Shown here piece after piece: positions 16,513-22,609 of a stretch of 64,000 bases of DNA (position 1 is its first letter; the number at the start of each line of letters is the position of its first letter). Where the stretch lies: positions 91,224 through 155,223 of the forward strand of contig NZ_CAMFKO010000004.1 in assembly GCF_945957265.1 (NCBI RefSeq). The letters run 5' to 3'. Under the pieces are notes generated by a model. That model ran no database searches and was not told where the DNA came from. It was given only the letters and a program-made list of their open reading frames with translations. A program made the position numbers and the translations under genes. The DNA comes from an uncultured Dechloromonas sp. GTDB taxonomy: Bacteria > Pseudomonadota > Gammaproteobacteria > Burkholderiales > Rhodocyclaceae.

Positions 16513-16656
16513 TTACATTTGCCGGATGGCTTGTTTTGCCACACCGACGCAGTAACCAAGGAAGTGAAACGACACCACCGAGCCAAAGCCCCAAGACCAC
16601 ACATACAAAATGCTTTGCGCATCAATCCCCAACAGGGCGTAATCTGCCGGCGTCAT
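16513..16656 (-). CDS. 47-residue membrane phage protein
   Basis: A small gene with ATG at 16656 and AAAGGTGA just upstream. The product has one hydrophobic span (ILYVWSWGFGSVVSFHFLGYCVG) and a basic end (KQAIRQM). It precedes the coat gene in the operon by 64 bp. Likely a minor virion or assembly protein; no family recognised. Confidence 0.65.
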   Translation of the reverse strand: MTPADYALLGIDAQSILYVWSWGFGSVVSFHFLGYCVGVAKQAIRQM

Positions 16657-16670
16657 CGCTTCACCTTTCT

Positions 16671-16686
16671 GTTTCGCATGCGAAAC
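16671..16686. repeat. Palindrome GTTTCGCATGCGAAAC, site 3
   Basis: A perfect 16-bp palindrome directly upstream of the ribosome-binding site of the 47-residue gene and nine bases from the end of the next upstream gene, that is, between two structural genes. Confidence 0.88.
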
Positions 16687-16694
16687 AATTTGTT

Positions 16695-16889
16695 CTAAAT
16701 AACCGGGCCAGCCTGGAGTTCGACCACGAACCGACCCGCCTTAACACTCAACCGGGTGCGCAACTCATACAGCCCAGGTTGCGTTACGGAACGATCCAGC
16801 CAGACTTCACCGTAGCGTTCCCCTACTTTTCCGTACCCAATGGGATACCCATGGGGGCTTTTTCGGATGTTCAAAATTTCAATTTGCAT
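16695..16889 (-). CDS. Small phage protein, possible gene V-type ssDNA-binding protein
   Basis: A 64-residue beta-rich protein. The second half (QPGLYELRTRLSVKAGRFVVEL) resembles the end of M13 gene V protein, where PGLY precedes alternating strands. Gene V-type proteins coat phage ssDNA before extrusion. ATG 16889 is used; an in-frame TTG at 16898 is the alternative. Assignment by resemblance only, and it competes with the 98-residue protein at 17657 for that role. Confidence 0.5.
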   Translation of the reverse strand: MQIEILNIRKSPHGYPIGYGKVGERYGEVWLDRSVTQPGLYELRTRLSVKAGRFVVELQAGPVI

Positions 16890-16937
16890 TTCAATCAACT
16901 GAGGCCAAGCCCCGGCGAAGAGGTTATTTAAATTGGA

Positions 16938-17240
16938 TTAACGAGCAAAAAATGCGACTGATTTCTTGATGCGGATGGTTCCACTACGAACTTGCGTGAG
17001 GCGAATAAGGCCGATATCAAACCGAAAAATCACGTAAGTCACAGGAACCTGATACAGCTTTGCCAACCGGCGCGCTTTCATCCACCCACGGAGAACAGCC
17101 GCTGTATAGAAAGCTGATTTCGATTCCCAGACCGGCTCATCGTCAGGTTCATCCATGCCTTCATAGTCAAACGCAATGCCATAACGAACAGGCCGGTTAA
17201 CTTGAAATTCAAAGCCGAACAGATTAAATTTAGATTTCAT
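16938..17240 (-). CDS. Phage protein of unknown function
   Basis: A 100-residue basic protein beginning MKSKFNLFGFEFQVNRPV. A central acidic patch (EGMDEPDDEP) is followed by an aromatic and arginine-rich half (AVLRGWMKARRLAKLY). ATG 17240 follows an AGGAAC sequence; the longer frame to 17306 runs into the hairpin region. I recognise no family. The position in the leftward operon between replication and structural genes suggests a phage-specific accessory role. Confidence 0.6.
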   Translation of the reverse strand: MKSKFNLFGFEFQVNRPVRYGIAFDYEGMDEPDDEPVWESKSAFYTAAVLRGWMKARRLAKLYQVPVTYVIFRFDIGLIRLTQVRSGTIRIKKSVAFFAR

Positions 17241-17290
17241 TTGTGTTCCTTTCGTGCCGGGGCTTGCCTCAGCTGACTGGAAACCTTTAC

Positions 17291-17323
17291 AAACCCGGCC
17301 CAACATGGCGCCGGGTTTTTTTT
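17291..17323 (+). terminator. Hairpin with T-run between phage genes
   Basis: A 9-bp stem AAACCCGGC/GCCGGGTTT followed by eight T on the plus strand. All neighbouring genes read on the minus strand, where the same hairpin is followed only by TTTG. It may act as a partial terminator that lowers transcription downstream, or end antisense transcripts. Confidence 0.5.
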
Positions 17324-17329
17324 GCTTAT

Positions 17330-17404
17330 TTATTCGACTTCGGAGAACAGATCGAGGACATCCCCGAGCACGTCACCGAACCACCGATCCAGTTTTTCAA
17401 GCAT
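17330..17404 (-). CDS. 24-residue acidic phage peptide
   Basis: A short frame with a strong ribosome site (AAAGGAGA, four bases before ATG 17404). The product is an acidic amphipathic peptide (MLEKLDRWFGDVLGDVLDLF and so on). It lies between palindrome site 4 and a hairpin. The ribosome site argues it is translated; function unknown. Confidence 0.5.
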   Translation of the reverse strand: MLEKLDRWFGDVLGDVLDLFSEVE

Positions 17405-17417
17405 TTCCGTCTCCTTT

Positions 17418-17433
17418 GTTTCGCATGCGAAAC
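17418..17433. repeat. Palindrome GTTTCGCATGCGAAAC, site 4
   Basis: A perfect 16-bp palindrome filling the gap between the stop of the 72-residue gene (17434) and the ribosome site of the 24-residue gene. Confidence 0.88.
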
Positions 17434-17652
17434 TCAATTCACTTCTTCGTAGAACATATGGACTTCGTACCCGTCAGGACAGGAGAGAAGGCCATCCAGA
17501 ATTGCGCAGTTCATCGACTCATGAGCCACCGTTCGATTTGCCGACCTGGCCGCGTGACGCAGGCTGGAGACAAAGGTCATATTGATGTCGATAAACGCCC
17601 CACTCTCGCGATCCTGGACAACGAACACCGGGACAACATCGAGCAGGGCCAT
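17434..17652 (-). CDS. 72-residue phage protein
   Basis: ATG 17652 lies four bases after the stop of the 98-residue gene, whose last bases supply GTAAGGC as a ribosome site. The product begins MALLDVVPVFVVQDRESGAF and ends acidic (MFYEEVN). No membrane span and no recognised family. It is coupled to the ssDNA-binding candidate, so a replication or copy-number role is possible. Confidence 0.62.
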   Translation of the reverse strand: MALLDVVPVFVVQDRESGAFIDINMTFVSSLRHAARSANRTVAHESMNCAILDGLLSCPDGYEVHMFYEEVN

Positions 17653-17656
17653 CGCC

Positions 17657-17953
17657 TTACACGCCCGCCGGTTTGGCCGACTGAGGCAGAGCACGGAAGC
17701 CGTTGACTTCGTAACCCTTGGTGGTCAGGTTCAAGCCCAGCTCAGCCTTGAGGGGGAACGGCAAGCCTTTGAGCTTGTTGAATTCGTCCGAGGTACCGAA
17801 CTTCATTTCGACCACGTTTTGCCCGACGGAATTACCACCGCGTTCGGAAACATCCATGACCACGAACAGCGTGGTGGAATCGTATGCCTTGCCTTCAACA
17901 TCGCCCTTGAAGGACTTGGCACCGAGAATCAGCAGTTCTGCCTTGACTTGCAT
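17657..17953 (-). CDS. Phage ssDNA-binding protein candidate (RstB-like position)
   Basis: A 98-residue beta-rich protein (MQVKAELLILGAKSFKGDVE start) directly downstream of the replication initiator, the place held by the ssDNA-binding protein (RstB or gene V type) in other filamentous phages. Alternating hydrophobic strands fit an OB-like fold. The ribosome site is AAGGAG upstream of ATG 17953. Function inferred from position and fold impression. Confidence 0.6.
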   Translation of the reverse strand: MQVKAELLILGAKSFKGDVEGKAYDSTTLFVVMDVSERGGNSVGQNVVEMKFGTSDEFNKLKGLPFPLKAELGLNLTTKGYEVNGFRALPQSAKPAGV

Positions 17954-17979
17954 TTGTATTACTCCTTTGTTTTCGGCTC

Positions 17980-19287
17980 TTACCAGGCGGTCGCAGCCGC
18001 GCTAAGGTTGACCGGTGGTGGTTGATAACGGACTTGATGAATCGAAGCCGGCGCTAGCCCGTGATGCGGCAGCTTCATAAACTTGGGTTCCTTGTCATCG
18101 CGTGAGACTTTGGTAATGAAGTCATCAACGCCGAGCAGCTGGACGAGGTGGTGAACGTATGCGCCACACTGGTGACGCATCCATTTGATGGCCTGAGAAA
18201 CGCCGGCCTGGGTTTCCTTTTGCGTTGTCAGAATGCGTTCCTGATGTTCGGCAATCCAGCCGAAGGCCGGATAGGCAGCCGCGAGGTATTCACCTGGACG
18301 GATCAGGGCATCGAAGGGAATTACGCGATCGACGGATTTGAATTCAACCTCGACGCGCACCCAGTCTGAGGATGGAGAGCCTAGTTCCCTGCCCTTTTCA
18401 TAGACGCGACAGAATTTGCCGTTCTTACGATTGCCGACATAGAAGGAACGACCTTTACCGTCCGGGTTTTTCCAGTCACCGCGATATTCGCAACGCGGGT
18501 TGCGACCACCACAGTTGTAAAGACCATCGGTATGGTCCTGGTCGGCTTTATCGACGGAGTACATCGCACCGATGTAGTCATCATGCGCAAGGTCAAGGCG
18601 CGTTATCCGCGCACGCTGGGATTGTTCGAGAAAGGTTTTTAGGCGCAGTTCCCAGCCGTCTTTGGCCGCAGCAATGCCCTTGCCGGAAAGACTGACCAGA
18701 ACGGTTTGGTTCTGACCGCCAACGGAGACTGTTCCCCAACCATCGCCGAGCGTATAGCTCTGATCGTAGAAATGTTGGCCGTATCCGAGCATCGAGGACA
18801 CACCGTAGCCAATAATTCCCTGAAGACGACGGGAAATACAGATCATGATTTCGTCAGGCGTGACCGGAACGAGCTTTTCCGACTCGTGAAGAATCGTATC
18901 GGGGGAAATGGTGCAATCGTCGTTTTCGAAGGTTTCCACACCGACCGTGAAATTGATCCAATCTACCAAGGCGGAGGAACCACCGTAACCACGACGCTTA
19001 AGGACTTCTTTGATTTTCCCGTCCTCAAGGACCAACTTAACCAGGTCAGAGCCTTCCGGGTACTTTCCCCCCCTGTTAGCTGGGGGGGGAAGGCATCCGC
19101 GGTGCCCCCCCGCAAGCGGGGACCCCCCCGCGGCCTGCCCTTCCGCCTTCCGCTTTTCTGCTTCAACGAGGCGAGCGGCAATATCAGAGCAGGGATCAAA
19201 AACGGATGTGATTTGTTCGGAGGTGCAACGGCCAAATGCGCCGAATTGCTCAGGCGTCATTTCAAGACCGTGTGACTTGCGTGCCAT
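17980..19287 (-). CDS. Phage replication initiation protein (Rep_trans / RstA-like)
   Basis: A 435-residue rolling-circle initiator. The conserved blocks of the Rep_trans family are visible: RITRLDLAHDDY near residue 230, FYVGNRKNGKFCRVYEKG near 290, and WVRVEVEFK near 320. It nicks the plus origin to start phage DNA synthesis. The N-terminal region (about residues 48-78) contains a Gly/Pro-rich insertion encoded by a GC-palindromic element (19064-19133) that keeps the frame. It is divergent from the repressor-like gene at 19435 and heads the leftward phage operon. Confidence 0.85.
   Translation of the reverse strand: MARKSHGLEMTPEQFGAFGRCTSEQITSVFDPCSDIAARLVEAEKRKAEGQAAGGSPLAGGHRGCLPPPANRGGKYPEGSDLVKLVLEDGKIKEVLKRRGYGGSSALVDWINFTVGVETFENDDCTISPDTILHESEKLVPVTPDEIMICISRRLQGIIGYGVSSMLGYGQHFYDQSYTLGDGWGTVSVGGQNQTVLVSLSGKGIAAAKDGWELRLKTFLEQSQRARITRLDLAHDDYIGAMYSVDKADQDHTDGLYNCGGRNPRCEYRGDWKNPDGKGRSFYVGNRKNGKFCRVYEKGRELGSPSSDWVRVEVEFKSVDRVIPFDALIRPGEYLAAAYPAFGWIAEHQERILTTQKETQAGVSQAIKWMRHQCGAYVHHLVQLLGVDDFITKVSRDDKEPKFMKLPHHGLAPASIHQVRYQPPPVNLSAAATAW
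19064..19133. repeat. GC-rich double palindrome inserted in the replication gene
   Basis: Two adjacent hairpins: a TTTCCCCCCC-type arm (19064-19073) with its G-run partner (19082-19091), then CCGCGG (19097-19102) pairing with 19128-19133 around an inner CCCCGC AA GCGGGG (19108-19121). The base composition differs sharply from the surrounding phage gene. It resembles a mobile REP-type palindromic element that inserted without breaking the frame. Confidence 0.6.
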
Positions 19288-19338
19288 TTGCTACCCCCGT
19301 TAGACCCGGAAACGCCGGGTGACGGGCGGATTAAATAC

Positions 19339-19389
19339 CTAGCTAGCAAGGTATGCAACTAGCTACATAGGACATCTTGTAACTAGCTA
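19339..19389. promoter_or_regulatory. Operator-like CTAGCTA repeats in the rep/repressor divergent region
   Basis: CTAGCTA occurs at 19339, 19359 and 19383, about two helical turns apart (20 and 24 bp), within the 147-bp region between the divergent rep and repressor-like genes. A fourth copy lies at 19728 beside the right attachment core. CTAG is generally rare in bacterial DNA, so this clustering is notable. Probable binding sites of the 90-residue repressor-like protein. Confidence 0.6.
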
Positions 19390-19434
19390 ACTATATGTCT
19401 ACCCTCAAAGTGAAGAATTCATTGGGGAATGAAA

Positions 19435-19707
19435 ATGTCACTTTCCACGGACTTGATAGACGCCTTCAAAGAGGCACAGGGCGGTATTTCTGACTATAGA
19501 GTGGCGCAGCTACTCGAGGTCAAAACACCGACAATGACGAAATACCGAAAAGAAATGCTGCCTTTATCACCTGAAAAGGTGCTTTTTCTATGCGAATTAG
19601 CCGGGTTTGATTCCGTTGACTGGCTGCTTGCCCTTTATCGCGAACGCGCGAAATGCGACAAGGAGAGAAGCATCATTGATGCCCTTAGAAACCGCACCGC
19701 TGCTTGA
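19435..19707 (+). CDS. Phage repressor-like HTH protein
   Basis: A 90-residue DNA-binding protein with a Cro/CI-type helix-turn-helix (ISDYRVAQLLEVKTPTMTKY) near residues 17-36. It is divergent from the replication gene across an operator-like region, the arrangement of RstR-type repressors in CTX-like phages. ATG 19435 has GGGGA at good distance; ATG 19429 is in frame but too close to it. In the circular phage it would read across the attachment site toward the 9920 gene. Confidence 0.72.
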   Translation: MSLSTDLIDAFKEAQGGISDYRVAQLLEVKTPTMTKYRKEMLPLSPEKVLFLCELAGFDSVDWLLALYRERAKCDKERSIIDALRNRTAA

Positions 19708-19747
19708 TCTGATGAAAAAAACGGCTACTAGCTAGCTGTTTAGGTAG

Positions 19748-19831
19748 TGCGAATTATGCGCTTATCAAAGTAATCAAAGCTTCACAAATAGTCGATTTTT
19801 TCATTCCCCCTGAAAACGCCCCGTTTTACAA
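19748..19831 (+). repeat. Right attachment core and second copy of the flanking repeat
   Basis: Starts with the 14-bp core TGCGAATTATGCGC (19748-19761) and continues as an imperfect copy of the left phage end. The 11 bases before the core (19737-19747) do not match the XerD arm of the left site. Because phage-end sequence continues to the right of the core, the flank may hold a remnant of another phage copy. From 19832 to 19946 I see no gene or further structure. Confidence 0.75.
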
Positions 19832-19946
19832 ATTTTTCCCGTTCCTTCATTTGATGATCCGTTTTTTGTTGCAATCGACTACGAGGGGCTTGTCGTGCAG
19901 GTCCGGTTCGCCGCAAGGCAAGACAAGACCTCTGAAGTACCGCTGT

Positions 19947-21035
19947 TTATTGTCTGGCCTGTACGGTATTGATGACGCAGCGAAGGGTTGGGGAGTTGTA
20001 TGTGTAAGCTGGCACATACTCGTCATTTAGATCTTGCGTTAAAGGGATCGGGACTTTTGTTTTTCGCCAAATACTCGTCCCGAGAATTTGACCATTCCAA
20101 ATAGACCAGCTTCGTATCACCTTTTCCTTGCCCGACACTGAGCCTAAGGGATCAATCTTGCTGGCCGTTTCATAGGCATCTTCGGCATACCAGTCGTTCG
20201 TCCACTCCCATGTCATATACGCCATATCGTAAAGACCCAATGGATTGGGAGGGTACAAAGCGATTGGATAACGTCTATCCGCTGTTTGGGCATAGCTTTC
20301 AGAAATTGCCTTTGATTGAATGTCATGCGGTGAATTGCGCCCGTAGTCCAGATTCCCATCATCCGTCGCTGTCGCAAAGAACTGCCCGCGACTCCGCGCC
20401 GCGTATTCCCACTGCGCTTCGGTCGGTAGATCAAAGGGGTAGCCGGTAACCTGCCCCAGCCACAGACAATAGTCCTTGGCTTCCTGCCAGTAGGCACCGG
20501 CGGGAATCAACAGATGGCGGCCTTTTCCTTTACGTTCTGTACCTGTTCGCTGCCTCCCCGTCGCATCCGTAAACACATCGAACTCGGCATAGGTGATCTT
20601 GTATTTGCCCATCCAGAAATTGCTCAGCGTGATTTCCTTGACCACCTTGTCATCCATGCTGGCGGTCAGCGCCGCACCAATGCCGGCGATCTTGGCGAAA
20701 TCGCCGCGCATGAAGGAACCGCCACGCACATAAACCAGATCGGCAATGGCCTTTTTCTTCAGCTTGGCAACCCGTTCCTCGATGCTGCCCTTTTCCAGAT
20801 CGAGCAAGGCGGCGGTCAGTTTCTCCGGCTGTTTGGGAATCGGCAATTTCTCGACCTGTGCATCTGGCATGTGTTCATTGAACACCTTGGGATTGGCCGG
20901 CGGCTTGACCAGCTTCAGGTTCGGCGACTCGGTACGCGGCAGGGCCGAGAAATCGGGTGTTGCGCCGGCTGGCATGGCAGTGGCCACCAGTGCCGTCAAG
21001 ATCAAGAGGCGGAACGAAATATGTGAAGTAAGCAT
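19947..21035 (-). CDS. Exported SUMF1/FGE-domain protein linked to T6SS
   Basis: A 362-residue protein with a signal peptide (MLTSHISFRLLILTALVATAMPAGA), a helical charged segment, and a formylglycine-generating-enzyme-type domain: VYVRGGSFMRGD, LPTEAQWEYAARS, and GLYDMAYMTWEWTNDWY near the end. SUMF1-type domains occur in T6SS accessory proteins and are not evidence of sulfatase maturation here. It lies about 50 bp downstream of the putative VgrG1 effector, so it may be a periplasmic partner, adaptor or immunity factor. ATG 21035 is chosen for the signal peptide; the frame is open to 21083. Confidence 0.75.
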   Translation of the reverse strand: MLTSHISFRLLILTALVATAMPAGATPDFSALPRTESPNLKLVKPPANPKVFNEHMPDAQVEKLPIPKQPEKLTAALLDLEKGSIEERVAKLKKKAIADLVYVRGGSFMRGDFAKIAGIGAALTASMDDKVVKEITLSNFWMGKYKITYAEFDVFTDATGRQRTGTERKGKGRHLLIPAGAYWQEAKDYCLWLGQVTGYPFDLPTEAQWEYAARSRGQFFATATDDGNLDYGRNSPHDIQSKAISESYAQTADRRYPIALYPPNPLGLYDMAYMTWEWTNDWYAEDAYETASKIDPLGSVSGKEKVIRSWSIWNGQILGTSIWRKTKVPIPLTQDLNDEYVPAYTYNSPTLRCVINTVQARQ

Positions 21036-21085
21036 GGGTTTCCGAATAACCAAACTGAATAACCGGGGATTGTACGCTTGCACGA

Positions 21086-22570
21086 TTACGCCATCGACGA
21101 ATAGAACCCGCCCTCCGCCGAGGCAAATAACGGATGATCTCGATCCCTATCCCGTTGCAGTGCGTATTCCATCGAGTTGTTCGCCACCGCCACATAACCC
21201 CGCGTCGACTCTTCCTTGAGCGTACCGGTCACCGTGTCGTACCAGCCCGCGAAATCGCCATTCATCGCGATCTGGTCGACCTCGCCGCCCGCCGATTGTC
21301 GTGCCGCCGAAAGTTGCCGGCCGGCTAAACCCGCACGTTTCAAGATGTCCTGAAGTTCGCCCTCCTGCGTCGTCTTGCCAGGGAAATCCAATCCGCCCGG
21401 ACCTTCCACGCTGAAGAACTCTTTCAGTTTCTCCAGATTGGCGCTGAAACTCCCCTTGGCACCCTTTGGCCCAATATGCTGGATCACGTTCTCGATGTCG
21501 GCCTTCAACTGCGTCTGACGCAGGATGGCAAGCACGGCGCCCTTTTGCGTGCGCAGATAGCCGCTGCCCAGGCCCGGCTCGACGGCGAAACTCTCCTTAC
21601 CGTGGCGAGTGAGCTGATAGATCAGGATGCCCTTGCTTTCCGGCGGGCTGAAACGGGTTTGATTCGGGTTGGTGAGAATGCGTTTGCCGAGATCGTGGGA
21701 GGCTTGGGCGTGTTCATAGCGTTCTTCGGCCTTGTCGAACAGATCCTTCAAACGCTCTGTTGTCTTCAGGAAATACTCCTCCACCTTCTTCCCCTGGCAA
21801 ACCAGCAAATAAGTGAGGTGCTGAAACGCCTCAAACCCACGCCTGGAAATGATCACCAAATTCCTGAACCCCACATTGAGCAGGTTGTAGTACAGCCAGT
21901 AGATGAAGCTCGCCAGTTGTTTGACGTTGACCGCGAAGCTGACCGTGCCTTCGGCCCCGACGCCAAAGCAGATGCCGGCATGGGCTGTGACCCGGAAGAC
22001 GCCGTCCACGTAGTCGACCATCAGTTTGGCTGAGGCGCCGATGCCAGCCTGACCTTGTATTTCCGGGGCGATGCTGGCCATCGCCTCGAACGCCTTCTTT
22101 TCGTTGTGCGGGTTGCGCCATTGCAGGCTGCCCTTGAGTTCGAGCCCGCCCTTGGCGCCAGCAAAGAGATTCACTTCGGCGGCGACGCCTGCCGTGTTCT
22201 TCCAGTCATCGCCCTGCCCGCCGACATCGATCTTGCGGGCGCGTTTGGCCTTGTTGCGCTTGCCGGTCAGGCGGGCTGCTTCCGGGACACTCTTGTCGTG
22301 CATTGCCAACTCACGGGCGATCGCTTCGAGGCGGGCGTCGCAAACAGCGAGGACTTCGTTGGCGAGTAGCTGTTCGTGGATCAGCCGGTTCCATCTGTCG
22401 AACTCGTTGTTGAGCGCCGTCGCGTCGCTGGACGGAACGCCGATCACTTCGCCGGTGTCGAGGCGAAGGTAGGCGTTGGGTTCGGGCGCTATGCAAGCCT
22501 GTTCCTGGCTACCTTGGCAGGTATTGGCAGTTCCGCTTTTGAGTTCCGGTGCGCTAGCTCCGTAGGACAT
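21086..22570 (-). CDS. Putative VgrG1-linked T6SS effector
   Basis: A 494-residue protein directly downstream of vgrG1. The N-terminal third is charged and helical (EFDRWNRLIHEQLLANEVL). The middle is glycine/alanine-rich with amphipathic and hydrophobic stretches (AEVNLFAGAKGGLELKGSL; IGASAKLMVDYV; a near-membrane segment at LASFIYWLYYNLLNVGF), suggestive of a pore-forming or membrane-active effector. The C-terminal region is soluble. No known catalytic motif is visible. Effector assignment rests on its place between vgrG1 and the SUMF1 gene. It could be shorter than relatives that carry an extra N-terminal region, which I cannot test here. Confidence 0.6.
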   Translation of the reverse strand: MSYGASAPELKSGTANTCQGSQEQACIAPEPNAYLRLDTGEVIGVPSSDATALNNEFDRWNRLIHEQLLANEVLAVCDARLEAIARELAMHDKSVPEAARLTGKRNKAKRARKIDVGGQGDDWKNTAGVAAEVNLFAGAKGGLELKGSLQWRNPHNEKKAFEAMASIAPEIQGQAGIGASAKLMVDYVDGVFRVTAHAGICFGVGAEGTVSFAVNVKQLASFIYWLYYNLLNVGFRNLVIISRRGFEAFQHLTYLLVCQGKKVEEYFLKTTERLKDLFDKAEERYEHAQASHDLGKRILTNPNQTRFSPPESKGILIYQLTRHGKESFAVEPGLGSGYLRTQKGAVLAILRQTQLKADIENVIQHIGPKGAKGSFSANLEKLKEFFSVEGPGGLDFPGKTTQEGELQDILKRAGLAGRQLSAARQSAGGEVDQIAMNGDFAGWYDTVTGTLKEESTRGYVAVANNSMEYALQRDRDRDHPLFASAEGGFYSSMA

Positions 22571-22609
22571 GATTTTTTCTCGGTCGATGTTTGATTGGCG
22601 GTGTACGGC

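Larger units (their letters stand above)
9786..19747. mobile_element. Integrated filamentous phage (inovirus), about 9.96 kb
   Basis: Boundaries are set by the shared 14-bp core TGCGAATTATGCGC at 9786 and 19748. Inside are inovirus hallmark genes: Rep_trans-like replication initiator, ssDNA-binding candidates, small hydrophobic coat proteins, a TspB-like adhesin, a DUF2523 protein and a Zot-type ATPase. There is no integrase, consistent with use of host XerC/XerD. Unusual additions are a ParB-like gene and four palindromes. Structural and replication genes read leftward from 19287 to 12805; regulatory and ParB genes read rightward. Gene content appears complete, so the prophage may be functional. 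Confidence 0.92.

Noticed and set aside
19947..21035. Sulfatase-maturing enzyme
   Set aside because: No sulfatase gene is nearby, the protein is exported, and SUMF1-type domains occur in T6SS accessory proteins.
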